From Rhizobium leguminosarum (lineage in GTDB: Bacteria > Pseudomonadota > Alphaproteobacteria > Rhizobiales > Rhizobiaceae), in the NCBI RefSeq assembly GCF_001652265.1, contig NZ_LWBS01000077.1:72006-136005 (forward strand): DNA of 64,000 nucleotides, in the 5' to 3' direction. Below, piece by piece: positions 1 through 8,746 of the stretch. Under the pieces are notes generated by a model that saw nothing but the letters and a program-made list of their open reading frames with translations, ran no database searches and was not told the DNA's origin. Positions within the stretch are counted from its first letter, which is position 1, and the number at the start of each line of letters is the position of its first letter. A program made the translations under genes and the position numbers.

Positions 1-39
1 TAAGCCGCTGCCCGCGGAGAGACCGGAGGAGTGATTTGC

Positions 40-804
40 ATGAAGAACTTGTTTGATCTTACCGGACGGTGCGCCCTGATCACCGGCTCGAGCCAGGGGA
101 TCGGCTATGCCTTGGCCGAAGGCCTGGCGCAGTATGGCGCCCAAGTCATCATCAACGGCCGCACGCCCGAAAGCGTCAACCGCGTGGTCGAGAGCCTCAA
201 GGATCAAGGCCTGTCTGCCCATGCGGCGATCTTCGACGTGACCAGCAAGGACGCTGCCAAAGCGGGTATCGACGCAATCGAAGCCGATATCGGGCCGCTC
301 GACATCCTGATCAACAATGCCGGCATGCAGTTTCGCACGCCGCTGGAAGATTTCCCGGCGGACAAATGGGAGCTGCTGCTGACCACCAATATTTCGAGCG
401 TGTTCTACGTCGGCCAGGCAGCGGCCAAACCCATGATCGCCCGCGGACAGGGCAAGATCATCAACATCGCCTCCGTGCAAAGCGAACTGGCGCGCCCCGG
501 CATTGCTCCCTACACCGCGACCAAGGGCGCGGTGCGCAATCTGACCCGCGGCATGTGCGCCGACTGGGCCAAGTACGGTCTGCAGATCAACGCTATTGCG
601 CCGGGCTATTTCAAGACGCCGCTCAATCAGGCGCTCGTCGACAATCCCGAGTTCTCGTCCTGGCTCGAGAAGCGGACGCCGGCCGGACGCTGGGGCAATG
701 TCGACGAACTGGTCGGCGCCGCCGTTTTCCTGTCGGGCCGGGGCTCGTCCTTCATCAACGGCCACACGCTTTATGTCGACGGCGGCATCACGACCTGCCT
801 CTGA
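40..804 (+). CDS. idnO: SDR oxidoreductase, gluconate 5-dehydrogenase type
   Basis: A 254-residue classical short-chain dehydrogenase. The cofactor motif TGSSQGIG lies at residues 15-22, NNAG at 92-95, and the catalytic Ser145, Tyr158 and Lys162 are all present. The N-terminus (MKNLFDLTGRCALITGSSQG) resembles gluconate 5-dehydrogenases, which interconvert 5-ketogluconate and gluconate with NAD(P)H in the cytoplasm. The next gene is a gluconokinase, which supports this role. I chose the ATG at 40 because GGAGGA at 25-30 is well spaced from it; an in-frame GTG at 31 abuts that ribosome site. The operon probably begins left of the window. Substrate assignment is inferred from family and context. 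Confidence 0.85.
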   Translation: MKNLFDLTGRCALITGSSQGIGYALAEGLAQYGAQVIINGRTPESVNRVVESLKDQGLSAHAAIFDVTSKDAAKAGIDAIEADIGPLDILINNAGMQFRTPLEDFPADKWELLLTTNISSVFYVGQAAAKPMIARGQGKIINIASVQSELARPGIAPYTATKGAVRNLTRGMCADWAKYGLQINAIAPGYFKTPLNQALVDNPEFSSWLEKRTPAGRWGNVDELVGAAVFLSGRGSSFINGHTLYVDGGITTCL

Positions 805-817
805 TAGAGACGAGACC

Positions 818-1375
818 ATGGATTTCGAGAAAAAGGCGCCACCTCTGGCCGTCGTCGTCATGGGCGTCAGCGGCTGCGGCAAATCTTCGGTTGGAGAGCA
901 TCTCGCCGCTCGAAACGGCCTGCTGTTTCTGGAAGGCGACCAGCTCCACCCGGCTCAAAACGTCGAGAAGATGGCGCAGGGCATACCGCTTGCTGACGAC
1001 GACCGCCTGCCCTGGCTCGACCGGATCGGCGAGGAAATAAGGACCGCGCAAGAAGCATCGCAAGGGCTGGTGATTTCCTGTTCGGCGCTGAAGAGAAGCT
1101 ATCGGGACAGGTTGAGGCAGGCGGCGGACGGGCATCTGGCCTTTGTTTTCCTGGAGGGATCCCGCGACTTGCTGCTGTCGCGGATGCAGGCCCGTCAGGG
1201 CCATTTCATGCCCGCGACTTTGCTCGACAGCCAGTTGCAGACGCTGGAGCCGCCGACCGGTGAAGCTAATGTCGTGACGGTGGCGATCGATAATGCGTTG
1301 GATGATATCGTGGCACTGGCTTGCAAGGGACTGAGCGGCATGGCCGTCAAGGGAGGAGATTATCATGCAGGATGA
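818..1375 (+). CDS. gntK: Gluconokinase (GntK/IdnK family)
   Basis: A 185-residue P-loop kinase, the usual length for thermoresistant-type gluconokinases. GVSGCGKS at residues 16-23 is the Walker A loop, and the following GDQLHP and SCSALKRSYR segments are typical of the family. It phosphorylates gluconate to 6-phosphogluconate, feeding the Entner-Doudoroff and pentose phosphate routes. It starts 14 bases after the dehydrogenase stop and its end overlaps the next gene by 11 bases, so the three genes are probably co-transcribed. Longer upstream starts would run into the dehydrogenase gene. Confidence 0.9.
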   Translation: MDFEKKAPPLAVVVMGVSGCGKSSVGEHLAARNGLLFLEGDQLHPAQNVEKMAQGIPLADDDRLPWLDRIGEEIRTAQEASQGLVISCSALKRSYRDRLRQAADGHLAFVFLEGSRDLLLSRMQARQGHFMPATLLDSQLQTLEPPTGEANVVTVAIDNALDDIVALACKGLSGMAVKGGDYHAG

Positions 1376-2258
1376 CTACAGAGCAGATGTCGCCGTCATC
1401 GGTGCCGGCATCATGGGAACGGCGATCGTCACCCGATTGATCGAAAGCGGGCATAAGGTATCGGTCTTCGACCTGGATACCGAAAAAGTTGCAGCTTTGC
1501 AGGTCAAGGGCGCGCGCGCGGCCGGCTCCGTGGAGGAAGCGGTCTCATGGTCGGCGTTTTGCGTGCTCAGCCTCAATCACGCCAGCATCGTCCGCGCTGT
1601 CGTCTTCGGCGAAAAGGGCGTTGCGGCGGCGGCCAATGCCGACAAGGTGCTGATCGATATGTCCTCGATCGACCCGGCCGACACGGCCGACATGGCGACG
1701 CGGCTGCGTCGAGAAACCGGCATGGCATGGGTGGATTGCCCGCTCTCCGGCGGCGTGCCGGGTGCGCTGAGCGGACGCCTGACGATCATGGCCGGCGGCA
1801 GCGCTGAGGATTTCGAACGGGCGCGCGTGGTGATGCGGCATCTCGCCGCCAATTACACGCTGATGGGTGCATCCGGCGCCGGGCAGACGACGAAGCTGAT
1901 CAATCAGCTGTTTTGCGCCGTGCTGTTTCAGGCCGTCGCGGAGGCGGTCAAGCTCGCCGAAGCCGGCGGCGTCGATCCGGCCGCCATTCCGGCAGCCCTT
2001 GCCGGCGGCAGGGCCGATAATCGGATAATGCAGGAATTCATGGCAAAATTCGCTGCCCGGGATTTCTCTCCGACAGGCAGAATCGACAATATGTTGAAGG
2101 ACCTGGATTCGCTTCAGGCCTTCGCGCTGAAGACCAAGACGCCATTGCCGATGACCGGCTCCGTGGTCGAAATTCATCGCCTGCTCTGCGTTGCCGGCCT
2201 CGGGCCGAAGGACTCCGCCGAGATGATGCGTCTTCTCGACGGATTTCAGGCCGGCTGA
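1365..2258 (+). CDS. NAD-dependent beta-hydroxyacid dehydrogenase (3-hydroxyisobutyrate dehydrogenase family)
   Basis: A 297-residue protein with the N-terminal Rossmann motif GAGIMG at residues 13-18, the substrate-binding segment SGGVPGALSGRLTIMAGG, and the catalytic-lysine motif GAGQTTKLINQ near residue 175. The family includes 3-hydroxyisobutyrate dehydrogenase, tartronate semialdehyde reductase and related enzymes. The exact substrate cannot be read from sequence; its place after gluconokinase suggests a sugar-acid intermediate. The start is supported by GGGAGGAG immediately upstream. It closes the first transcription block; a 109-base gap with a palindromic operator follows. Confidence 0.8.
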   Translation: MQDDYRADVAVIGAGIMGTAIVTRLIESGHKVSVFDLDTEKVAALQVKGARAAGSVEEAVSWSAFCVLSLNHASIVRAVVFGEKGVAAAANADKVLIDMSSIDPADTADMATRLRRETGMAWVDCPLSGGVPGALSGRLTIMAGGSAEDFERARVVMRHLAANYTLMGASGAGQTTKLINQLFCAVLFQAVAEAVKLAEAGGVDPAAIPAALAGGRADNRIMQEFMAKFAARDFSPTGRIDNMLKDLDSLQAFALKTKTPLPMTGSVVEIHRLLCVAGLGPKDSAEMMRLLDGFQAG

Positions 2259-2313
2259 CATCAATCTCTCCGAGAAATTCGAGATCGTCATCTTTCCGCT
2301 TGACCATCCATAA

Positions 2314-2329
2314 ATGTTATCGATAACAT
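2314..2329. promoter_or_regulatory. Perfect 16-bp palindrome, GntR/IdnR-like operator
   Basis: ATGTTATCGATAACAT is a perfect inverted repeat with a central CG, placed in the gap between the dehydrogenase and the sugar ABC operon. It closely resembles operators of the LacI-family gluconate/idonate repressors (ATGTTA...TAACAT). It also contains the first in-frame ATG of the next gene, which argues that this ATG is not the true start. No LacI gene lies next to it; the cognate regulator would be outside the window. Confidence 0.65.
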
Positions 2330-2367
2330 ACGGGCCAATGACAACCGCAGCTTTGGGAGGAGCCACA

Positions 2368-3864
2368 GTGGAAGCCAAGAGACTGCTGGAGTTCCAGTCG
2401 ATCACCAAGAGCTTCGGCGGCACGCAAGCGCTGCGGGACGTCTCGATCGACCTTCGCGAGGGCGAAATCCTCGCGCTGCTGGGGGAAAACGGCGCCGGCA
2501 AATCGACGCTCATCAAGACGCTTGCGGGCATCTACAAGCCCGATAGCGGCGACATCCTTTTTCGCGGCCAGAGCTACCATCATCGTCCCCCGAAGCCGAA
2601 CGAACGGCAACAGGTTGCCTTCATCCACCAGGATCTCGGTTTGATCGAGTGGATGACGGTCGGCGAGAACATGGGCCTGTCACAGGGCTTCTCGATGCGT
2701 CGCGGCCTGATCGATTGGAACAGGACCCAGGCGCGCGCCAAGGAAGCCTTGAAACTGGTCGGCTGCGATTTTGACCCCACCACGCGGGTCTCGGCGCTGT
2801 CGCGCACCGAAAAATCGCTTGTCGCCATTGCCCGTGCGCTTGCCGTCGAAGCCGACGTTCTGGTGCTCGACGAGCCGACTGCGAGCCTTCCCGCCGATGA
2901 AGTCGATCGGCTGTTCAATGCGATCCGCCCCTTAAAGGATCGCGGCGTCGGGATGATCTACGTCTCCCACAGGCTCGATGAGATTTTCCGGATTGCCGAT
3001 CGGGTCGCCGTTCTGCGCGACGGATGCATGGTGGGACAGAAACCTGTCAGCGAGACCACCCCCGACGAGCTGGTGACGATGATCATCGGCCGCAGCGGCG
3101 ACAGCCTCTTTTCCAAGACGGCGATTACGCCCGGCAAGGCGATCGTCAAGGTTCGCGATCTCGTTTGCGCTGGCACAGGCGCGATATCGTTCGATATCCG
3201 CGAGGGCGAGCTTCTGGGCCTGGCTGGATTGCGTGGCGCCGGTCAGGAACGGATCGGTCGCGCGCTGTTCGGTTGCGAGCCCTTCCACGGCTCGGTTCTG
3301 CTGCACGACGAGGCTCCCGACCTTTCCAGCCCGCGGCGGGCCATGGCGTCGGGCATCGGCTTGATCGCCCGTGACCGGACGGAGGAATCCGTGGCGCTCT
3401 CACTTTCCATTCGGGAAAATACCTACCTCAATCCGGGCGCCGTCGGACGTGGGCTTTTGTCCTTCCTGTCGCCGCGCGGCGAAGCTGATCTTGCACATAA
3501 GATCGGTCATTCCGTCGGCCTGCGGCCGAACGACCCGGATCTGCCGGTGGAGGCCTTGTCGGGCGGCAATCAGCAGAAAGTGGTCGTCGGCCGTTGGCTG
3601 GCGACCGGCCGCAAGCTGCTGGTCGCAGAAGATCCGACCGCCGGCGTCGATATCGGAGCGCGTGCGGAGATCTACCGTCTGATCACCCAGGCGCTCGAGG
3701 CCGGCCTCGCGGTTGTCGTGGTGTCGACGGACTTCGAGGAAATCGCCCATATCTGCCACCGCGCGCTGGTTTTCTCGCGCGGCAAAATCGTCAGCGAACT
3801 GACTGGAAGCGCTCTGACAACGGAGGCGGTCATCACGGCCGCATCCGCATCGGAAGCCGCTTGA
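2368..3864 (+). CDS. Sugar ABC transporter ATP-binding protein, two-domain RbsA/XylG type
   Basis: A 498-residue protein with two fused ABC domains, as in ribose/xylose-type importers. The first domain has Walker A GENGAGKST at residues 39-47, an LSRTEKS signature variant and the Walker B LVLDEPTASLP. The second has a degenerate Walker A region (GLRGAGQERIG), the signature LSGGNQQK and a Walker B-like VAEDPTAGVD, the asymmetry usual in this family. I chose GTG at 2368 because GGGAGGAG at 2355-2362 sits just before it; the longer ATG starts at 2314 and 2338 lie in or next to the operator. It energises uptake with the two genes that follow. The substrate is probably a sugar or sugar acid such as gluconate or idonate, by context only. 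Confidence 0.88.
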   Translation: MEAKRLLEFQSITKSFGGTQALRDVSIDLREGEILALLGENGAGKSTLIKTLAGIYKPDSGDILFRGQSYHHRPPKPNERQQVAFIHQDLGLIEWMTVGENMGLSQGFSMRRGLIDWNRTQARAKEALKLVGCDFDPTTRVSALSRTEKSLVAIARALAVEADVLVLDEPTASLPADEVDRLFNAIRPLKDRGVGMIYVSHRLDEIFRIADRVAVLRDGCMVGQKPVSETTPDELVTMIIGRSGDSLFSKTAITPGKAIVKVRDLVCAGTGAISFDIREGELLGLAGLRGAGQERIGRALFGCEPFHGSVLLHDEAPDLSSPRRAMASGIGLIARDRTEESVALSLSIRENTYLNPGAVGRGLLSFLSPRGEADLAHKIGHSVGLRPNDPDLPVEALSGGNQQKVVVGRWLATGRKLLVAEDPTAGVDIGARAEIYRLITQALEAGLAVVVVSTDFEEIAHICHRALVFSRGKIVSELTGSALTTEAVITAASASEAA

Positions 3865-3882
3865 GCCACCGGGAGAACAGCC

Positions 3883-4923
3883 ATGCAATCCATTGAATCC
3901 ACGGCGCTGGAGCCGACCAAGAGCGAAATGGCCGGTCTGTCCACAGGACAGAAGATCGGACGCCTGATCCCGGTCTACGGGCTGGTGATCCTGACCGTCG
4001 GGCTGATCGTCATCTTCTCGATCCTTCTGCCCGATACCTTCCCGACCCTGTTGAACGTCCGCTCGATCGTGTCCGACAAGGCCATCATTGCGCTTCTGTC
4101 GTTGGCTGCGATGATCCCGATGGCATCGGGTCGCATCGATCTGACCGTCGGCTATGGCATCGTGCTCTGGCACATTCTTGCCATCAGCCTGCAGACCGCC
4201 TACGGCCTGCCCTGGCCGGTCGCGGTCGTCATCGTGCTCGCGCTCGGCGTTCTTACCGGCTGCATCAACGGTCTGCTGGTCGAGGTTGCGAAGATCGACA
4301 GCTTCATCGCGACGCTCGGCACCGGAACGGTTCTATACGCGCTTGCGCTTTGGCACACCGGCGGGCGGCAGGTGGTCGGCGTCCTGCCGGAGGGATTCTA
4401 TGCGCTGAACGGCACCATGCTGTTCGGCCTGCCGATCACCGGCTTCTACGTGCTCCTGATCGCGGTCTGCATGTGGATCGTGCTCGAATACCTGCCGATC
4501 GGCCGTTACCTCTACGCCATCGGCGCCAATCCCAAGGCAGCCGCACTCAATGGCATTCCGGTCCGCAAATTCGTGATCGGCGCATTCGTCACCTCGGGGC
4601 TGCTTGCGGCTCTGACCGGGGTCCTGCTCGCCTCGAAGCTGCGTATCGGCCAGGCAAGCGTCGGCCTCGAATATCTCCTGCCGGCGCTTGTCGGCGCGTT
4701 CCTCGGATCGACGACGATCAAGCCCGGCCGGGTGAACGTCTGGGGCACCTTGATCGGCGTCATCATCCTGGCGGTCGGAATATCAGGAATTCAGCAATTC
4801 GGCGGGTCGTTCTTCGTCGAACCGCTGTTCAACGGCGTGACCCTGCTGATTGCCATCGGCATAGCAGGTTACGCCCAGCGCAAGCGCGGAGCTGTGAGGA
4901 GGATCACACCCGCATCCAAATGA
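3883..4923 (+). CDS. Sugar ABC transporter permease (RbsC type)
   Basis: A 346-residue polytopic membrane protein with about eight to ten hydrophobic segments, beginning near residue 30 after a polar N-terminus. It contains the family segment ASGRIDLTVGYGIVLWHI and the cytoplasmic loop IGANPKAAALNGIPV, which contacts the ATPase in branched-chain/ribose-type permeases. It follows the ATPase by 18 bases and precedes the binding protein, so it is the membrane channel of the same importer. It probably acts as a dimer, since only one permease gene is present. Confidence 0.88.
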   Translation: MQSIESTALEPTKSEMAGLSTGQKIGRLIPVYGLVILTVGLIVIFSILLPDTFPTLLNVRSIVSDKAIIALLSLAAMIPMASGRIDLTVGYGIVLWHILAISLQTAYGLPWPVAVVIVLALGVLTGCINGLLVEVAKIDSFIATLGTGTVLYALALWHTGGRQVVGVLPEGFYALNGTMLFGLPITGFYVLLIAVCMWIVLEYLPIGRYLYAIGANPKAAALNGIPVRKFVIGAFVTSGLLAALTGVLLASKLRIGQASVGLEYLLPALVGAFLGSTTIKPGRVNVWGTLIGVIILAVGISGIQQFGGSFFVEPLFNGVTLLIAIGIAGYAQRKRGAVRRITPASK

Positions 4924-4925
4924 GG

Positions 4926-4945
4926 ATGCCGGCTCATCCCGGCAT
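4926..4945 (+). terminator. Intercistronic hairpin between permease and binding protein
   Basis: ATGCCGG and CCGGCAT form a 7-bp stem with a 6-base loop directly after the permease stop. No T-run follows, so it is more likely an attenuator or mRNA-stabilising stem-loop adjusting the ratio of binding protein to permease than a full terminator. Confidence 0.45.
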
Positions 4946-4974
4946 TTCACAACAAACAAAATGGAGGAGTGAAC

Positions 4975-6072
4975 ATGAAGCGCAGAACATTATTGCAGGC
5001 AACGGTCGCAACCGTCGCCGTTATGCTGAGCATGCCGGCATTGGCCGATTCCATGGCTGACGCCAAGGCCGTGGTCGACAAGTATGCTTCCAAGGTGAGC
5101 GCCTGGGATGGCCCAACGAGCGGCCCCAAGGGCGCCACTGGAAAAAACATCGTCATTCTCGCCGCCGATATGAAAAACGGCGGCATCCTCGGCGTGGTCA
5201 ATGGCGTTCAGGAGGCTGCAGGCGCGCTCGGCTGGACGGTGAAGGCGCTTGACGGCGCCGGTTCGATCGGCGGACGGACCGCGGCGTTCGGCCAGGCCAT
5301 GGCGCTGAAGCCGGATGGCATCATCATCAACGGCTTTGACGCGGTCGAACAGAAGCCGGCGATGGAAGCGGCCAAGGCTGCCGGCATTCCGATGGTTTCC
5401 TGGCACGCCGCCTCGGCCGTTGGTCCGGTTCCAGAAGTCGGTGTCTTCGCAAACGTGACCACCGATGCGATGGAAGTGTCGAAGTCCGCGGCGGATTGGG
5501 CCTTCGCCGATGCCGCCGGCAAGCCGGGCGTCATCATCTTCACCGACTCCACCTATGCGATCGCGATTGCCAAGGCCGATCGCATGAAGAAGGAGATCGA
5601 GGATCTCGGCGGCACGGTGCTCGAATATGTCGACACGCCGATCGCCGAAACCTCTCAGCGCATGCCGCAGCTGACCACATCGCTTCTGCAGAAGTATGGC
5701 GCGAAGTGGACGCATTCGCTGGCGATCAACGACCTTTATTACGACTTCATGGGACCTTCGCTCGCCTCGGCCGGCATTGCAGGCGACGGAAAACCGGTGA
5801 ACGTCGCAGCCGGCGACGGTTCGGAGAGCGCCTATCAGCGTATCCGCGCCAAGCAGTTCCAGGCCGTCACGGTGGCCGAGCCGCTCAACCTCCAGGGCTG
5901 GCAGCTCGTCGACGAATTGAACCGCGCCTTTGCGAAAGCTCCATGGTCCGGCTATGTGTCGCCGCTGCACGTGGTGACCAGCCAAAATGTCGAGTTTGAC
6001 GGTGGACCGAAGAACAGCTTCGATCCCGACAACGGCTATCGCGATCAATACAAGAAAATCTGGGGCAAATAA
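4975..6072 (+). CDS. Sugar ABC transporter periplasmic substrate-binding protein
   Basis: A 365-residue exported protein. The N-terminus MKRRTLLQATVATVAVMLS and the cleavage-like PALADS form a signal peptide with a twin-Arg-like pair. The mature part is a type-1 periplasmic binding fold: a first strand NIVILAADMKNGG, then MALKPDGIIINGFD and the hinge-region IPMVSWH. It delivers ligand to the permease encoded just upstream. The ATG at 4975 is preceded by GGAGGAG at 4963-4969; an alternative GTG at 4969 overlaps that site. The ligand cannot be assigned from sequence; the gluconate genes upstream make a hexose or hexonate plausible. Confidence 0.88.
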   Translation: MKRRTLLQATVATVAVMLSMPALADSMADAKAVVDKYASKVSAWDGPTSGPKGATGKNIVILAADMKNGGILGVVNGVQEAAGALGWTVKALDGAGSIGGRTAAFGQAMALKPDGIIINGFDAVEQKPAMEAAKAAGIPMVSWHAASAVGPVPEVGVFANVTTDAMEVSKSAADWAFADAAGKPGVIIFTDSTYAIAIAKADRMKKEIEDLGGTVLEYVDTPIAETSQRMPQLTTSLLQKYGAKWTHSLAINDLYYDFMGPSLASAGIAGDGKPVNVAAGDGSESAYQRIRAKQFQAVTVAEPLNLQGWQLVDELNRAFAKAPWSGYVSPLHVVTSQNVEFDGGPKNSFDPDNGYRDQYKKIWGK

Positions 6073-6080
6073 CCCTCCCA

Positions 6081-6110
6081 ATCAGGGCGTATCGACCGAT
6101 ACGCCCTGAT
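6081..6110 (+). terminator. Strong hairpin after the binding-protein gene
   Basis: Two 14-base arms (ATCAGGGCGTATCG and its exact complement) are separated by only two bases, giving a realistic 13-bp stem with a 4-base loop. It lies 9 bases after the stop codon. There is no T-run, so it could be a leaky terminator or a 3'-end stabiliser; the gene at 6168 follows on the same strand. Confidence 0.6.
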
Positions 6111-6167
6111 ATTCCGACAACACACCACCATCGATCCAGCTCCGGCGAGTTTTGGAAAAGAGAACCT

Positions 6168-6506
6168 ATGATCATTCGTTATGCTTTGTTTGAAGGCGAA
6201 ATCCATCCCGGTCGGGAAGAAGAATTCCGCGAATTCGTGCGGCAGCGGCTCGTTCCTCTCTGGACGAAATTTCCGGGCGCCGAGGAAATCCGGGTGCTGG
6301 ACGGGATGGAGCGCGACGAAGGCGCCCCGATCTATGCCATGGCGCTCGCCATTCGTTATCCCAATATGGATGCGGTGAAGGCAGCACTTCTTTCCGACGT
6401 GCGGTCTGAGAGCCGCGAGGTCACCGGCGAACTCCTGCAGCTCTTCACCGGCAAGGTGCATCACCACGTATTCTCGGCCAACGAATACGCACCGCATAAG
6501 GCCTGA
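6168..6506 (+). CDS. Small dimeric alpha/beta-barrel protein, function unknown
   Basis: A 112-residue soluble protein. The alternation of a strand (MIIRYALFEGEI), an amphipathic helix (GREEEFREFVRQRLVPLW), a strand, and a second helix fits the ferredoxin-like dimeric alpha-beta barrel (EthD/ABM-like) fold. I see no catalytic motif I can name. It has a plausible ribosome site (AAAGAGAACCT) and follows the sugar importer after a hairpin, so it may be read at a lower level in the same operon. Small barrels of this type are often mutarotases or accessory enzymes in sugar operons; that role is a guess here. Confidence 0.6.
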   Translation: MIIRYALFEGEIHPGREEEFREFVRQRLVPLWTKFPGAEEIRVLDGMERDEGAPIYAMALAIRYPNMDAVKAALLSDVRSESREVTGELLQLFTGKVHHHVFSANEYAPHKA

Positions 6507-6572
6507 ATCAGGCGAGCCGGACGTTCAAACGGTTCGGGCGCCTGAAAGGGCGCCGGTTGAGCTAAGACGCTT

Positions 6573-6607
6573 AAGCGCCCGCGGACGAACATCCCAGGCG
6601 CTTTTTT
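6573..6607 (+). terminator. Probable rho-independent terminator
   Basis: AAGCGCC (6573-6579) pairs with GGCGCTT (6597-6603) and the right arm runs into six T residues. A second GGCGCC-rich stem lies just before it (about 6537-6554). Together they would end the operon that finishes at 6506. The 289-base gap to the next gene otherwise holds an AT-rich promoter-like stretch. Confidence 0.55.
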
Positions 6608-6707
6608 CATGCCTGCTAAACGCGACCATCCCGCGAAGGCGCCGGATGCGACCGTTCCGGTTGCCCGACTTTTGAGGACAATTTTTCCTCAGCACCACTT
6701 TCATTAA

Positions 6708-6730
6708 ACTAAATAGTCTATCGATTTAGT
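6708..6730. promoter_or_regulatory. 23-bp dyad upstream of the first sulfonate-type operon
   Basis: ACTAAAT and ATTTAGT form perfect 7-bp arms around a 9-base spacer, within an AT-rich tract 66 bases before the binding-protein start. It is a candidate operator or activator site for the operon starting at 6796. A dyad of the same overall length stands upstream of the second sulfonate-type operon at 27657-27679. Confidence 0.45.
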
Positions 6731-6795
6731 GGATTATATTCCATCTTACCGTGCATCGCTCCTGCAATCAGCAATCCGAAACGGGAAGATCGACG

Positions 6796-7821
6796 ATGAC
6801 ATTGGCAAAGACATTCAAAATTGCGTTGTTCAGTCTGCTTGGTCTCAGTGCCATTCACGGTCCTGCGGCAGCCGAGGCAGACGCTCCTCTCCTTCCCAAG
6901 GTGCCGCCAGGCACGGTGCTGACGATCGGCGATCCGGTCACGCAGAAAGCTCTCGAAGTTTCCGGCCTCGGCAAGGAGCTCAGTTTTGAAGTCAAATGGG
7001 CCAATATCAGCGGGGGGCCGCAGACTTCGGAAGCTTTCCGCGCCCATGCGCTCGATGTCGGATCGGTGGCCGAGATCCCTTCGATCTTCGCCAACTGGAA
7101 CAATCTACCCGTCCGCAACATCGCCTATCGCGAACGCCGCGACCCGATTGCCAATCCCATCTACCGCTTCGGCATCGCACCGGGCGCGACGGTCAAGACG
7201 CTGGCGGATTTCCGCGGCAAACGCATCGCCTTCAGTCCGGGACAGGCCCAGGGCACACTCGTTCTGCGTGCCCTCCATGCCGCAGGCTTGAAGAGCAGCG
7301 ACGTCACTCTGGTGGAACTGCCAAGCACCAGCGACGTCTATCCGAAGGCATTGGCGAGCAAGCAGGTCGACATCGCACCGCTCGGCGGCGTCTACATCAG
7401 GCGCTACATCACCCAATACGGGCCAGATGGCGCGACTCTCGTCGAGCATGGCCTGCGCGACGATCCGAGCCATCTTTATGCGCCGCAATGGGTTCTCGAT
7501 GATCCCGCCAAGGCGGCAGCCCTCGCCGAATATGTCGGCCTGTGGGCACGCGCCACCGAATGGGTGAACCGGAACCCGGATCTCTGGATCAAGGAATATT
7601 ACGTTGGTCAGCAGGGCCTCAGCCAGGAGGACGGGGAATATCTCGTCAAGCTAACCGGCGAACAGATCGTTCCCGCCGATTGGAGCGAAGTGAAGAAGCG
7701 CCACCAGGAAACCATCAATCTGCTGGCAGACGAGCTCGGCTACAAACCCCTCAATGTGGAGCAGATTTTCGACAATCGCTTCGAAAAACTCGGCGCCGCG
7801 GCTTTGGCCAAGAGCCAGTAA
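6796..7821 (+). CDS. Sulfonate/nitrate/taurine-type ABC substrate-binding protein
   Basis: A 341-residue exported protein. A signal peptide (MTLAKTFKIALFSLLGLSAI, cleavage near GPAAAEA) precedes an NMT1/SsuA-like binding domain with the typical segments TSEAFRAHALDVGSVAEIP and DFRGKRIAFSPGQAQG. It would bind an organosulfur compound in the periplasm and hand it to the permease encoded next. The ATG at 6796 follows GGGAAG; longer upstream starts would add a polar extension before the signal peptide. Two flavin-dependent monooxygenases downstream support an alkanesulfonate or sulfone substrate. Confidence 0.85.
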   Translation: MTLAKTFKIALFSLLGLSAIHGPAAAEADAPLLPKVPPGTVLTIGDPVTQKALEVSGLGKELSFEVKWANISGGPQTSEAFRAHALDVGSVAEIPSIFANWNNLPVRNIAYRERRDPIANPIYRFGIAPGATVKTLADFRGKRIAFSPGQAQGTLVLRALHAAGLKSSDVTLVELPSTSDVYPKALASKQVDIAPLGGVYIRRYITQYGPDGATLVEHGLRDDPSHLYAPQWVLDDPAKAAALAEYVGLWARATEWVNRNPDLWIKEYYVGQQGLSQEDGEYLVKLTGEQIVPADWSEVKKRHQETINLLADELGYKPLNVEQIFDNRFEKLGAAALAKSQ

Positions 7822-7855
7822 CGTTCGACATCCCTTCGGAGAGGAGATTTGAAGC

Positions 7856-8746
7856 ATGGCAACCACTTGGGATGCAGATGAGGCGAAACTGTCGCGGTCG
7901 TCCGGCGGTAGAATTGTGCGGGCAGGTTCTCGCCTGGTAAAACCGGCTGGCTCCACTGGCCCTCGCGCCCGGCGCAGGCTCGGTCCCGGACCCGCGATAC
8001 CTCTGGGCTTGCAGATCGGACCGGCATTACTCGTCTTGACCTGGGTCGTCGGCTCGGCGCTCGGCTGGATCGACCCGCGTATCCTGTCGGCGCCGTGGAC
8101 GGTGGTCGAGGCTTTCGCAAGGCTGATAGAGCAGGGTCGCCTGCAGGACAATTTCGTGACGTCGGCGACGCGTGCCCTGCTCGGCCTCAGCATCGGATTG
8201 CTGATCGGCACGGTCCTGGCGGTGGTCGCCGGCCTTTCCCGGATCGGCGAAGCCCTGATCGACGGGCCGGTCCAGATCAAGCGCGCGATACCGACGCTGG
8301 CCCTAATCCCCCTGCTGATCCTGTGGTTCGGCATCGGCGAGAGCATGAAGGTTACGACCATCGCGCTTGCCGTGCTCGTGCCGATTTATATCCACACCCA
8401 CAATGCGCTCCGCAGCATCGACAGCCGTTATGTCGAACTGGCCGAAACCCTGCGGATGAGCCAGAAGGACTTCATCCTTCAGGTGGTGCTGCCGGGTGCC
8501 TTGCCGGGTTTCCTTCTGGGCCTGCGGTTTGCCGTCACCCTTTGCTGGGTTTCTCTCGTCGTGGTCGAGCAGATCAACGCCACCAGCGGGCTCGGTTACA
8601 TGATCGATCTTGCCCGAAATTACGGGCAGACCGACGTCATTCTCGTCGGCCTGGTGGTCTATGTGCTGCTCGGTCTCGTCTCGGACGGTCTCGTCCGCCT
8701 GCTTGAACGGAGGGCCCTCTCATGGCGCCGCACCCTGGCAAACTGA
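7856..8746 (+). CDS. Sulfonate-type ABC transporter permease (SsuC family)
   Basis: A 296-residue inner-membrane protein. A 55-residue basic N-terminal extension precedes six predicted membrane segments starting near GPALLVLTWVVGSALGW. The loop ETLRMSQKDFILQVVLPGAL is the EAA motif that docks to the ATPase. GAGAGGAGATTTGAAGC precedes the start. The end overlaps the ATPase gene by 25 bases, indicating translational coupling. It forms the channel of the importer with 6796-7821 and 8722-9471. Confidence 0.87.
   Translation: MATTWDADEAKLSRSSGGRIVRAGSRLVKPAGSTGPRARRRLGPGPAIPLGLQIGPALLVLTWVVGSALGWIDPRILSAPWTVVEAFARLIEQGRLQDNFVTSATRALLGLSIGLLIGTVLAVVAGLSRIGEALIDGPVQIKRAIPTLALIPLLILWFGIGESMKVTTIALAVLVPIYIHTHNALRSIDSRYVELAETLRMSQKDFILQVVLPGALPGFLLGLRFAVTLCWVSLVVVEQINATSGLGYMIDLARNYGQTDVILVGLVVYVLLGLVSDGLVRLLERRALSWRRTLAN

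Noticed and set aside
2314..2367. Start of the sugar ATPase at the ATG of 2314
   Set aside because: That ATG lies inside a perfect operator palindrome, and the GTG at 2368 has a proper ribosome site and begins the conserved domain.
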